From assembly GCF_000368085.1 (NCBI RefSeq), contig NZ_KB849239.1, positions 2,456,170 to 2,520,169 on the forward strand: 64,000 nucleotides of DNA. The letters run 5' to 3'. The DNA comes from Acinetobacter nosocomialis NIPH 2119. GTDB lineage: Bacteria > Pseudomonadota > Gammaproteobacteria > Pseudomonadales > Moraxellaceae. The notes under the pieces are model-generated. The model was not told the origin of the DNA. It made no database searches and saw only the letters and a list, made by a program, of their open reading frames with translations. Below are positions 19,219 through 27,522 of the stretch, piece after piece (position 1 is the first letter of the stretch; each line of letters begins with the position of its first letter). A program made the translations under genes and the position numbers.

Positions 19219-20409
19219 ATGTCTACCCCTGAAGATATCAGTCAAAATAAACCTTTGCTTTGGTTGATGGCAGCAGCATGTGGCTTATGTGCAGGTGTGA
19301 ATTATTACTGTCAGCCTCTAATTCACTCTATTCAGCAAGAGTTTGCTGTAACTCAAGCACAAGCCGCTTTAACAGTGACATTTGCTCAGGTGTCTTATGC
19401 CCTTGGTCTACTCTTTATTGTTCCGATGGGTGACATCGTCAATAAAGCCAAAGCTATTCCGTTTTTGATGGTGCTTTGCGCAGTTGGTCTATTTACTTCT
19501 GCCTTTGCTGTTAACTTACCTATGCTCTGGATTGGTACAATTTTAGCGGGCTTATTTTCTGTTGCAGCTCAAGTATTAATTCCATTAGCTACTATGACAG
19601 TCAAACCTGAAAAAACAGGCGAGATTATTGGTTTTTTAATGAGTGGCTTATTGGTCGGGATTTTACTCTCTACCAGTCTGGCCGGTTTATTTTCCAATCT
19701 TTTCCACTGGAAAGTCGTTTATGTGGTAAGCGGCGTATTAATGCTATTACTGGCATTTACTTTAAAAAGTCGTCTACCTTACGTCTTGCGTATGAAAATG
19801 AATTATGGGCAAATTTTTGTTTCCATGGCTCAGCTTTTAAAGCAGGAAAAGCGACTATTACTAAGAGCGCTTACAGGTGCTTTCGCCTTTGCAGCAGTAA
19901 GTACTTTATATTCCACTATCGCCTTACTACTGACCTCAGCACACCATTTACCAGACCTGTTTATCGGACTCGTTCCTCTAGTTGGTATTTTTGGTGCATT
20001 ATCAACCCGCTATATTGGTAAATACGCCGACCAAGGCTACACAAAATTACTTACTTGGATGGGCTGTGGACTATTCTTAGTCAGTTGGGTTTGTTTCTAT
20101 TTTGGACAAACTCTACTTTCTACATATGTCATTGGGTTTGCGTTAATTCAATTAGCACTTGCGCTCGTTCACACCAGTAACCAAAGTATTATTTTCCGTC
20201 TACGTCCAGATGCTAAGTCCCGCATTAATGCCATCTATATGACCACTTACTTTATTGGTGGCGCAGCTGGTTCGGCATTAGGAATTTTTGCTTGGAATCA
20301 TGGTGGATGGGCCATGACTTGCCTTGCAGGGGTTGGACTCGTTCTGTTTTGTATTTTATTTAGTGTGATTGATGCCTTCTTACAAAAAAAGCAGTTGGCT
20401 CACTCATAA
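19219..20409 (+). CDS. MFS transporter
   Basis: 396 residues with about 12 hydrophobic segments. The N-terminal half contains NYYCQPLIHSIQQEF and a motif-A-like loop PMGDIVNKAKAIP; the central loop between helices 6 and 7 is basic. Resembles small-molecule efflux permeases of the YnfM/NepI-like set. It begins 18 bases after the ridA-like gene. The shared redox-type promoter suggests export of a toxic or redox-active compound (inference). Confidence 0.87.
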   Translation: MSTPEDISQNKPLLWLMAAACGLCAGVNYYCQPLIHSIQQEFAVTQAQAALTVTFAQVSYALGLLFIVPMGDIVNKAKAIPFLMVLCAVGLFTSAFAVNLPMLWIGTILAGLFSVAAQVLIPLATMTVKPEKTGEIIGFLMSGLLVGILLSTSLAGLFSNLFHWKVVYVVSGVLMLLLAFTLKSRLPYVLRMKMNYGQIFVSMAQLLKQEKRLLLRALTGAFAFAAVSTLYSTIALLLTSAHHLPDLFIGLVPLVGIFGALSTRYIGKYADQGYTKLLTWMGCGLFLVSWVCFYFGQTLLSTYVIGFALIQLALALVHTSNQSIIFRLRPDAKSRINAIYMTTYFIGGAAGSALGIFAWNHGGWAMTCLAGVGLVLFCILFSVIDAFLQKKQLAHS

Positions 20410-20503
20410 GGTAATTTGTTAAAAATCATCTTTCTACATTCATCATAAGGGCGGTTATAAATTACGCGATTAAATGTCTCTGTCGATTCAGAGCTAAACC
20501 CCG

Positions 20504-20509
20504 TATAAT
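20504..20509 (+). promoter_or_regulatory. -10 box of the original dusA promoter, now orphaned
   Basis: TATAAT, perfect -10, 43 bases before the ATG of the displaced dusA start at 20552. The -35 region is weak. After phage insertion it reads through the 18-codon remnant into the prophage left end, antisense to the lysis genes. Confidence 0.55.
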
Positions 20510-20551
20510 GCTGCCCTTTCTTTAATTTAGCGACTTTTGGGTCTATTGATT

Positions 20552-20608
20552 ATGCAATCACTTCAATCGTTACAACCTCGTATTTCAGTTGCCCCAATGA
20601 TGGATTGA
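20552..20608 (+). pseudogene. dusA: dusA 5' remnant, 18 codons then TGA
   Basis: ATG at 20552 encodes MQSLQSLQPRISVAPMMD and then stops. The last nine residues, PRISVAPMMD, are the same as residues 14-23 of the complete dusA product at 55584-56603. This is the original start of dusA, cut off by prophage insertion. The phage end turns the following Trp codon (TGG) into TGA. Confidence 0.92.
20588..20607 (+). other. attL core
   Basis: GTTGCCCCAATGATGGATTG matches GTTGCTCCTATGATGGACTG at 55635-55654 in 17 of 20 positions. The uninterrupted shared part is ATGATGGA (20597-20604). It lies in the codons for VAPMMD of DusA. The exact crossover point cannot be fixed from one genome. Confidence 0.8.
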
Positions 20609-20667
20609 ATATTTTTTTTAAAATAAAACATTAAAAACAAACATTTATACAATTTCATAAATTAAGT

Positions 20668-20688
20668 GGTTGCAATATGGTTGCACAA
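20668..20688. other. Left arm-type integrase site
   Basis: GGTTGCAATA followed by TGGTTGCACAA. The same 21-base block, with one mismatch, occurs at 55498-55518 near the other end in the same orientation. Each block contains two GGTTGCA boxes 11 bases apart. Probable arm-binding sites of the integrase on both prophage ends. Confidence 0.65.
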
Positions 20689-20691
20689 TTT

Positions 20692-20883
20692 TTAAATAGA
20701 TTGTTGTTTTTCAAAGGTCCAACGTTTATTGTTGTACGTGACAGTACCGTCTAAATTAATCATCAATTCATTCATTTTATAATCATAGATTTTTAAAACT
20801 TTACCTTTCTTATCAATATCGGCTGGTAAATTACAAGTACTCTCCGCTCGACCACATTCAAAAAGCATAATCATGATTTGCAT
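20692..20883 (-). CDS. Hypothetical prophage protein, 63 aa
   Basis: From the ATG at 20883 (GGTGG just upstream). Small protein with two cysteines near the start, a basic middle and a C-terminus TYNNKRWTFEKQQ. Last gene of the late operon before attL, downstream of the spanin terminator, so it may have its own promoter. Unrecognised; genes in this position are often accessory or lysogenic conversion genes. Confidence 0.5.
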   Translation of the reverse strand: MQIMIMLFECGRAESTCNLPADIDKKGKVLKIYDYKMNELMINLDGTVTYNNKRWTFEKQQSI

Positions 20884-20958
20884 AAGACCACCAATGTGAA
20901 TATTTTTGCGCAAAATTTGCAATAGCTTTGTTTTTCGAGCAGATTTATGCGCAAATTT

Positions 20959-20986
20959 ATAAAAGCCCTCACCTGAGAGCTTTTAT
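20959..20986 (-). terminator. Terminator at end of lysis cassette
   Basis: ATAAAAGC-CTC / GAG-GCTTTTAT imperfect hairpin overlapping the last codons of the Rz1 gene, T-rich on the leftward side. Confidence 0.6.
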
Positions 20987-21262
20987 AACTCCACCATGAC
21001 GGGCTTTGCAATCATTATATTTTGCAACTGTATCAACAGACCAAAGCATCCAGTCTTTGCCCGTTGTGCCTGCTAATTCATTCAAATTAGGGCATGGTTG
21101 CATTAAGTTAGCTGGTATTGCCGGCTTTGATAAGATCGTTGATTTGCTGCACGCCATCAGCGTCAACACAAGCATACTTATAAGCAGGACGTTCAACGAT
21201 CTTTTGCACTTCACGCTCAACATACTCGACTTTTGTGCGTTGTTCTGACTTATATTTTTCAT
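20969..21262 (-). CDS. Rz1-like outer-membrane spanin lipoprotein
   Basis: 97 residues from the first ATG; Met14 (21223) is an alternative. Hydrophobic signal VLLISMLVLTLMAC ends in a lipobox-like LMAC, giving an acylated Cys, followed by a Pro-containing mature part (SKPAIPANLMQPCPN). It overlaps the Rz gene by 155 bases in another frame, the classic Rz/Rz1 nesting. It disrupts the outer membrane by joining with Rz in the last step of lysis. Confidence 0.85.
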   Translation of the reverse strand: MKNISQNNAQKSSMLSVKCKRSLNVLLISMLVLTLMACSKSTILSKPAIPANLMQPCPNLNELAGTTGKDWMLWSVDTVAKYNDCKARHGGVIKALR

Positions 21263-21470
21263 AGTCTGCGCTCACTTGATTAATTTGGTTTTGTGCTTCT
21301 GCAAGCGCTTTTACCTGCTTACGCTCGATATCTTGTATTTGCGCCATGCATTGCTGATCAGCTTGTTTTAACTTTCCTGCTAAATGATTGGTGTAACCAA
21401 TTTGGAAAACGTAAAGGACTGACAAAAGGATAATTAAAGACCAACGTTTATTTAATAAAATCCAAGTCAT
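21108..21470 (-). CDS. Rz-like inner-membrane spanin
   Basis: 120 residues: one N-terminal membrane helix (residues about 9-28, LIILLSVLYVFQIGY) and a long periplasmic coiled coil rich in Gln, Lys and Glu (about 30-95). Its start overlaps the endolysin stop by four bases. Forms the spanin complex with the overlapping Rz1 lipoprotein. Confidence 0.87.
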   Translation of the reverse strand: MTWILLNKRWSLIILLSVLYVFQIGYTNHLAGKLKQADQQCMAQIQDIERKQVKALAEAQNQINQVSADYEKYKSEQRTKVEYVEREVQKIVERPAYKYACVDADGVQQINDLIKAGNTS

Positions 21471-22015
21471 GAATTAGCCCCCATGCATTTTTGATAGCGC
21501 TCTTCCTGGCGAACCCAAACCCCATAACAACCATTGGAACGGATTGAACAATCACGCTTTGCAACGTATTTCCATTTCAATAATGATTCACAAGCAGCTT
21601 TATATTTTCCAATTTTTAGATTTTTCAGCATGGATGAACCTGACCAGGCACCAATTCCATATTGATATGTAAAATCGAGATAAAGGTCATATTCAGCTTG
21701 TGAAATAGGAATATTTAGCAATGTTTTATTGAAAGGTTGTGCATCTTTATTCATTGTAAATTTCAGATACTCAAAGGCCTGCTTTCGACTAATAGCTGGG
21801 TCATTCATCGTTACAGCACGGCCATCCGGGTAGAATGTGGTGCCATTGCCAATAGTCGGACGGTCACCCTTCACAGGTATAATCGGTTTAGGTGTGTAAC
21901 CTTCTTTTGCGGCCGTAGCCTGTACTTGCTGATCACTAGGTCCAAAAATAAAAAAACCGCCCATCGAGGCGGTTAGAGTTGAACCAATCACTAATAGTTT
22001 AGTTTTACTCGTCAT
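21467..22015 (-). CDS. SAR endolysin, GH24-type lysozyme
   Basis: 182 residues from the ATG at 22015, which overlaps the holin stop (ATGACGAGTAA). The N-terminus KLLVIGSTLTASMGGFFIF is a weakly hydrophobic, Gly/Ser/Thr-rich segment typical of signal-anchor-release domains. The muramidase domain follows with the catalytic Glu in AKEGYTPKP and DRPTIGNGTTF. The C-terminal helices include SQAEYDLYLDFTYQYG. It hydrolyses the glycan strands after release from the membrane. An in-frame ATG at 22054 is less likely given the GAGAAAG site. Confidence 0.87.
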   Translation of the reverse strand: MTSKTKLLVIGSTLTASMGGFFIFGPSDQQVQATAAKEGYTPKPIIPVKGDRPTIGNGTTFYPDGRAVTMNDPAISRKQAFEYLKFTMNKDAQPFNKTLLNIPISQAEYDLYLDFTYQYGIGAWSGSSMLKNLKIGKYKAACESLLKWKYVAKRDCSIRSNGCYGVWVRQEERYQKCMGANS

Positions 22016-22238
22016 AATCTTTCTCATGCATTCGTTTATCGTGTAGCTCTTCATCTCGTTTATCTTTGCGGTATGCAGCTACAGCCTGAATAATTAGACC
22101 TACCACTGCACAAACGCCACCTAGCACAGCCATCCATTCAGTAGTTGAAAGTCCGCCTACTAAAACCATTCCACCCCCTGCTATGTTTGTTGCTAAACCT
22201 AAAGTTGCTGTGCTTGTTGATGTTGCTGGTTCTGCCAT
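22005..22238 (-). CDS. Pinholin-type holin, S21-like
   Basis: 77 residues from the ATG at 22238, eight bases after GGAG. Two membrane segments: the first is Gly/Ser/Thr/Ala-rich (about 8-27), the second (about 33-52) follows an LSTTEWMAVLGG turn like the SPSQW turn of phage P21 S. The C-terminal tail is highly charged (YRKDKRDEELHDKR). Pairing with a SAR endolysin directly downstream fits a P21 pinholin system. Confidence 0.8.
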   Translation of the reverse strand: MAEPATSTSTATLGLATNIAGGGMVLVGGLSTTEWMAVLGGVCAVVGLIIQAVAAYRKDKRDEELHDKRMHEKDYDE

Positions 22239-22261
22239 ACCCATTTCTCCAGAAACTGGCA

Positions 22262-22289
22262 ATAAAAAAAGCACCCGATTGGGTGCTTT
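22262..22289 (-). terminator. Intrinsic terminator before lysis genes
   Basis: AAAGCACCC / GGGTGCTTT stem with a T7 run on the minus strand. Confidence 0.85.
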
Positions 22290-22305
22290 AAATAATTTTT
22301 TTGAA

Positions 22306-22485
22306 TTAATCCTTTAAGACTAACTCATCATTTTTGATCAAATATTTATTTGCTGATACATGGTGATCTACTTCTAAAAATTGTTGCCCCTCTTCTAGAT
22401 GAATTGTTTCAGCTAGAAATTCAGGGCACTCAATTAAATTCTGTATTTCACCTGTTTCAACTTCATAAACTGCAAAATATGCCAT
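22306..22485 (-). CDS. Small prophage protein, 59 aa
   Basis: Starts MAYFAVYEVETGEIQNL and ends NDELVLKD; strongly acidic. Its ATG shares a base with the stop of the tail-tip J gene (TAATG), so it is translationally coupled to it. The position after the tail tip suggests a tail-fibre-associated or chaperone role, but I do not recognise the family. Confidence 0.7.
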   Translation of the reverse strand: MAYFAVYEVETGEIQNLIECPEFLAETIHLEEGQQFLEVDHHVSANKYLIKNDELVLKD

Positions 22486-25400
22486 TACTTCCTCATCGTC
22501 ATTGCATGAATATAACGTTGTGACACATTCATAGAACCACCAGCGACCACTCTAAGCTGTAGCTTATATGTGCCAAAAATCCCTGTTGAATCATGTCTCG
22601 AAATATTAAGTGTTCCGGCACTTCGTGAAGTACCTTGCACGGTTATCTTGTGGGTATGCGCACCACCTTCCGACATAGTTATATTACCGCTAGCACTAAA
22701 GCTATGACTATGTCCGCCGACATTGCCTGTAGATCCACTGGCACTAAAGCTGTGGTTATGGTAAGTACCTCCGGCATTAGTTGAACCTGTTGTGCCGTTC
22801 ACATTGTAACTATGACTATGTGAGCCATCTTGTCCCGTTGTACCACTGACGTTAACAGTAGAGCCATTATGGTTATGCGAACCGTTTGCATCAGTGATTA
22901 AAGCAACTGAGTTATGCTCAATAAAGTGAACTTCCAGATCCTCAAAAACGACTTGATCATTTTTAAGTACTCGACAATAAACTTGCTGTTTTGAATCGTA
23001 ACCTAAGAAGCTGAATACAGCGCCAAAAGTTAAAACTGTATGCCCCATATCAGAAGGCACGTTTAACGTCTGAATAGTCATATAATCAGTATCGACACCA
23101 ATTGAAGTTTCAGCAAATGCAGATACCGGAACAGTTACGGCATTGTCAGCAATATTTAGGGTATCAACTGCAAGAGCATCAATTTTACCTTTAGTCACCG
23201 CAAGATTATCAATCTGAGCACTTCCTACAGCCAATTCAGCAATTTTACCGCGCTGCACTGCTAAATCTTTAATATGAGAAGTATCAACGGATTGGTAATC
23301 TATAAAGGCGGCCTTCAGATAGGCTCCAATTGGAAAAACAGTGCCAGTCACTGGGTCAGTGTATGAGGTAGAACGGAAGTTAAAAGGATATGAAACAGCA
23401 CCATTGCTACCGTTACCGATTGCAATAGAATCAAAGTTAAAAATAAACTGTGACTCTACGCCATTATTGGCACCCCCCCATCCAGCTAGCTTTCCGTTCA
23501 CATCGAACTTAATAAACTTTTCTGCATACAGCCCGTTGACTGATTTAGTAACTTCTTGAACAGCAGCTTTATTGCCATTCAAATCTGTTTGCACTGTGTC
23601 TGTACGGATTGCTTGAGCAAGATCACTTTCAATTCGTGCTGACTGTTCTGACCAGACACCTGCATAACCTCCCTCATTACCTACTAAGTCCGATTCCGAG
23701 CCAATTAGTGGCGGGTTAATTTGCGCATAGACGCCATCAAGTCTGATTGTTTGAGCAGTAACCTTTTTATCAACCTCCTTAATATCCGACTTAACTTGAG
23801 TAATGTCACCAGTAGTTGCTTTGTCTTTCAACTCGATATTGATGTTTTTGATAGCTTCAATATTTGCTGACGATTGATCAACACCAATTTTTGCTGTATC
23901 ACGAACAACTGCAAGAGCATTGTCATTACTAGCAATGTAAGCATCAATCTTTTGAATTGTTGCCTTGTCGCCTTCAATTCGTGCTTCGACCTCTTGTCGC
24001 GCATAAGCTTGTAAATTACCCAATTCTGCATTGGTCGAATCAACTCGCTTACTTACTACAAGATCACCTTCAATACGTGCAGACTGTTCAGACCAAACGC
24101 CAGCATATCCACCATCGTTGCCAATAAGATCAGAATCTGATCCAATCAAAGGCGGATTGAGTTGAGCGTAAACACCATCAATTCTGGTTGTTTGAGCAAT
24201 GATTTTCTTATCAACTTCCTTTACGTCAGATTTAACTTGCTCAAGCGCACCGGTACTTACCGTGTCTTCTAAAGCAATATTAATTGATTTAATTGACTCG
24301 GCATTCGCTGCTGACTGTTCAACTGCTGTTTTTGCTGATTCACGCACAGTGGCTAAAGCAGTATCATTACTAGCAATATAAGTATCAATCTTTTGAACTG
24401 TTACTTTATCACCCTCAATTCGTGCTTCGACCTCTTGTCGCGCATAAGCACGTAAATCATCAACTTCAACAACTGTCGTATCAATGCGTTTACTTAGTGC
24501 AAGATCACCTTCAATTATTGCTGATTGAACAGACCATGTGCCTGCAAAGCCTTGATCATTACCGATCAAATCTGATTCAGAGCCTATCAATGGCGGATTT
24601 AACTGTGCATAAACACCGTCCGTTTTTTCTGCTACAAGTGAAAGATCATTCGCAACAACTTTAATGTCTTGCTGAACTGCTGCAATACCATCTTCACTTG
24701 ATTTCTTGACCGTTTCGACAACTTCAAGAACACTTTCATCACCATCAATAATTTGTTGAGATAAACCATCTTTGGCTTGTTGAATTGCGTTTTGGCGATC
24801 AGTGACTTCTTGCGAAATTTGGTCTTGTGTAGCTTTTACCTCCGCTTGTCTGTCCCTAATTTCTTGCGCAATCTGATCTTTCGTATTTTTAATATCTTGA
24901 ATAATACCCGGAATTTGAGCATCAATATTTTCAATATGATCGATCTTAGTTTGTAAGTCTTGGCTAAGCTCAGTTTCAGAAATTTTACCTTCCAAAATTT
25001 CTAAAATTTCAGATGCATCAGCAGAAGTTGTTGCATGAGTCCAGTCAGACCAAGGGCCAATATTACCGATCCGATCAATCAAACGGCCACGGTAGTATTG
25101 AGTTAAATTTGGTTGTAACCCTTGTAAAGTGTGTGTTGTTGTTGGATAAGCAAATAAGCCTAATTGCGCAATATTGCTTTTACCATCTGGCGAAACTTGT
25201 ATTTCTGTATAAGCAGTATCAAGCGCACCAGTTGACGGGAATCCCCAATTTAGCCGCATACCAAACAAAATACCTGTTGCTTGAATGAATGCTAAAGCAG
25301 GCGGTAAACCTTGCTTGCCAACTAACTTTGTAAGTGTTGAATATGCTGGCAATGATGAAATATCAGAGACATTAATAGCTGTAACTTTTGCTTGATAGTT

Positions 25401-27467
25401 ACCAGCATAAATACCCGGAACCTCAATTGAATTATTACCGGTAATTGGTAATTTAATCCAACTCCCATCATCCTTGCGCCATTCAACTTGATACTTAACT
25501 GCCCCTTTTGCTTGTGTCCAAGACACAACCATAGTGGCAACATTAATGCCTTGATCTACCCGATCTTCGCTTGTAATAACAATATTTGAAACTGGTTCTT
25601 GAATATTGGGATTAACAATTGAGATTGGTACATCAATGTAATGAGCACCTTTATCAATCGCATCAAACTTATTCTGGTTGTACTCTACCGCTGTAATCGT
25701 GAACTGGTGGTCTTCATCTTGAACTACAGACAAAACTCTAAATTTAAGTGTTGCCAGGTCCTGAGCATCAATAACCCAAACATTTTGAGCAGCAATAGAG
25801 TTTTCATCAAAAGCTAAATTAACAGTGACAACCCGTCCTAAAATTGACTGAATGATACGTGTTTGGGCCTTACCATTTTCACCATTGATTACAAGACGAT
25901 CCCCAGCAACAGCAACAACATCATCACGATCTAATGTTACGCTTTTACGATCTAGTGAAACCGATGAAATACGTCCACCGTTTGCACGGCCAGCAAAAAG
26001 GCTATCAGCAAGTTCAATTACTTTACCAGGTGATGGAATATATCCATCTAAACCCACCTTAAATGTCACAATACGTGTTTCAAGTTGTTCAGACTTTAAC
26101 GCCCAATGTCCAGCCCTTTGAGCTTGCCCTCGTGAAGTACATCCCCAGGCATTAAGATCAAGCAAACGAACTTGCCGCATTTCAGCAATAGATTTTTCAT
26201 CTCGAACAAATTCATACTCTGTTTTGTAGTGATTAGCCGGGTTATCCCATGCGACTTTTACAGCGTTATGACGATCACGTGCGCGAGTACCGTTATACTC
26301 TGGTTCTCCTATAATATTTGCACGCGTATAAGTAAAAAGCGTGTCTTGTGGAATATCAGCATCACAAACAATATTATCGCCATCCCAATAAGAAATAGCT
26401 CTAAACACACCTGCAAGTTTACTTAGAATGCTATAAGCATCCTCAGCACTTTGAAGATAAACATTGCAAGTAAAACGTGGTTCTTGTCCACCCAAACCAT
26501 CTGGAACTAATTCATCACAATATTGAGCTAAACGATATAAAGACCATTTATCTAGCATTGATTCATTAATACGTTCACCAATACCATATCGCTTTGAAGT
26601 ACAGAGATCGTAATATATCCAAGCCGGGTTGTTCGAATATGCGCGTTTAAAAGTACCATCCCAAAACCCGATATATTCACGTGTATCGGCATTATAGTTA
26701 GTAGGTACTTTAATTTTTACGCCTTTTAAATCAACAGCTAATTTTGCGACTGATCCGCCAAATGTTTCGGCATCGTATTGCAAAGAAACTAATGCAGTAT
26801 TTGGATAACGTAATTTTGCATCTATCACCTCAATAGCAGCAGCAACATACATTTTATCGCTGATATATTCAGAAGATGAATTAGGTGTAATTCGGCGAAC
26901 ACGGATAAGCCAACCAGAGGTTGAAACTGGTAAATCAATTCGGTGATCACGCTCATAATTGATAGAGGTTTTATCAGAGATTTTTGCTCTTAACACTTCA
27001 GCCCAAGCACCACCATCAGTTTGAAGATCAACGGCATATTCAATCGTAAAGCCGGTAACATCACCATTTGTTGGGTTTTGAGTACGTAGTGGTCCCCAGC
27101 GTAATCTCAACCGAATTGCATCAAGGTCAAGATTATTAAATGAACGTACCCATGGCGTTGATGATTTTAGCTCCACATCAATTGGTATTTCATTTTCTAC
27201 TGCTGGGAAACCTTCAATATATTCTTGGTCATTCGTGCCTGATCGAAAATTAACAGTAACATTTTCAAAGTTTTTACCTCCATTCTCATCTTGTAATGGA
27301 GTTTCATCTAAAAGAATTGACTGATACCCATTTGCTAATCCCTCTACTTCACCTTCAGATAAGCCAATCAATTCTTTAATATAGGTTTTTGATTGCGCTG
27401 AATCCGGTGCCACAACAGGCTGTCTAGGTTGCTGATTTCCCTTTTTTGCGCCTTTTACCATCGCCAT
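22485..27467 (-). CDS. Tail tip protein J, central fibre / receptor-binding
   Basis: About 1660 residues. N-terminal part (SKTYIKELIGLSEGEVEGLANG, FAGRANGGRI) matches the lambda gpJ hub, followed by fibronectin-III-like domains (about 620-830). A long coiled-coil section with two complete 147-residue repeats and a partial third comes next, then a C-terminal domain of HxH motifs (SHNHNGS, GSHSHSY, YHNHSFS, GHSHSFS, AHTHK). Lambda J contacts the receptor with its C-terminus. Start placed at the ATG at 27467 (GAG seven bases upstream); a GTG at 27479 is the alternative. Confidence 0.93.
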   Translation of the reverse strand: MAMVKGAKKGNQQPRQPVVAPDSAQSKTYIKELIGLSEGEVEGLANGYQSILLDETPLQDENGGKNFENVTVNFRSGTNDQEYIEGFPAVENEIPIDVELKSSTPWVRSFNNLDLDAIRLRLRWGPLRTQNPTNGDVTGFTIEYAVDLQTDGGAWAEVLRAKISDKTSINYERDHRIDLPVSTSGWLIRVRRITPNSSSEYISDKMYVAAAIEVIDAKLRYPNTALVSLQYDAETFGGSVAKLAVDLKGVKIKVPTNYNADTREYIGFWDGTFKRAYSNNPAWIYYDLCTSKRYGIGERINESMLDKWSLYRLAQYCDELVPDGLGGQEPRFTCNVYLQSAEDAYSILSKLAGVFRAISYWDGDNIVCDADIPQDTLFTYTRANIIGEPEYNGTRARDRHNAVKVAWDNPANHYKTEYEFVRDEKSIAEMRQVRLLDLNAWGCTSRGQAQRAGHWALKSEQLETRIVTFKVGLDGYIPSPGKVIELADSLFAGRANGGRISSVSLDRKSVTLDRDDVVAVAGDRLVINGENGKAQTRIIQSILGRVVTVNLAFDENSIAAQNVWVIDAQDLATLKFRVLSVVQDEDHQFTITAVEYNQNKFDAIDKGAHYIDVPISIVNPNIQEPVSNIVITSEDRVDQGINVATMVVSWTQAKGAVKYQVEWRKDDGSWIKLPITGNNSIEVPGIYAGNYQAKVTAINVSDISSLPAYSTLTKLVGKQGLPPALAFIQATGILFGMRLNWGFPSTGALDTAYTEIQVSPDGKSNIAQLGLFAYPTTTHTLQGLQPNLTQYYRGRLIDRIGNIGPWSDWTHATTSADASEILEILEGKISETELSQDLQTKIDHIENIDAQIPGIIQDIKNTKDQIAQEIRDRQAEVKATQDQISQEVTDRQNAIQQAKDGLSQQIIDGDESVLEVVETVKKSSEDGIAAVQQDIKVVANDLSLVAEKTDGVYAQLNPPLIGSESDLIGNDQGFAGTWSVQSAIIEGDLALSKRIDTTVVEVDDLRAYARQEVEARIEGDKVTVQKIDTYIASNDTALATVRESAKTAVEQSAANAESIKSINIALEDTVSTGALEQVKSDVKEVDKKIIAQTTRIDGVYAQLNPPLIGSDSDLIGNDGGYAGVWSEQSARIEGDLVVSKRVDSTNAELGNLQAYARQEVEARIEGDKATIQKIDAYIASNDNALAVVRDTAKIGVDQSSANIEAIKNINIELKDKATTGDITQVKSDIKEVDKKVTAQTIRLDGVYAQINPPLIGSESDLVGNEGGYAGVWSEQSARIESDLAQAIRTDTVQTDLNGNKAAVQEVTKSVNGLYAEKFIKFDVNGKLAGWGGANNGVESQFIFNFDSIAIGNGSNGAVSYPFNFRSTSYTDPVTGTVFPIGAYLKAAFIDYQSVDTSHIKDLAVQRGKIAELAVGSAQIDNLAVTKGKIDALAVDTLNIADNAVTVPVSAFAETSIGVDTDYMTIQTLNVPSDMGHTVLTFGAVFSFLGYDSKQQVYCRVLKNDQVVFEDLEVHFIEHNSVALITDANGSHNHNGSTVNVSGTTGQDGSHSHSYNVNGTTGSTNAGGTYHNHSFSASGSTGNVGGHSHSFSASGNITMSEGGAHTHKITVQGTSRSAGTLNISRHDSTGIFGTYKLQLRVVAGGSMNVSQRYIHAMTMRK
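23640..24617 (-). repeat. Tandem 441-bp coding repeats in tail tip J
   Basis: Two complete in-frame units (24177-24617 and 23736-24176) and a partial third (to about 23640). Each begins GVYAQLNPPLIGS and contains ARQEVEARIEGDK and the heptad-like QVKSDIKEVDKK. The units are exactly 147 codons. They form coiled-coil stalk modules and may mediate recombination between related prophages. Confidence 0.9.
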
Positions 27468-27483
27468 ATCAAATCTCACGCAA

Positions 27484-27506
27484 TAAAAAAGGCGCTCAAA
27501 GCGCCT
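27484..27506 (-). terminator. Intrinsic terminator between tail genes I and J
   Basis: AGGCGCT / AGCGCCT stem, three-base loop, then a T6 run on the minus strand. Confidence 0.8.
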
Positions 27507-27522
27507 ATAACTAACATAAAAA

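Noticed and set aside
23640..24617. CRISPR or non-coding repeat array
   Set aside because: Repeats are 441 bases, in frame and coding within gene J; no short repeat-spacer structure anywhere in the window.
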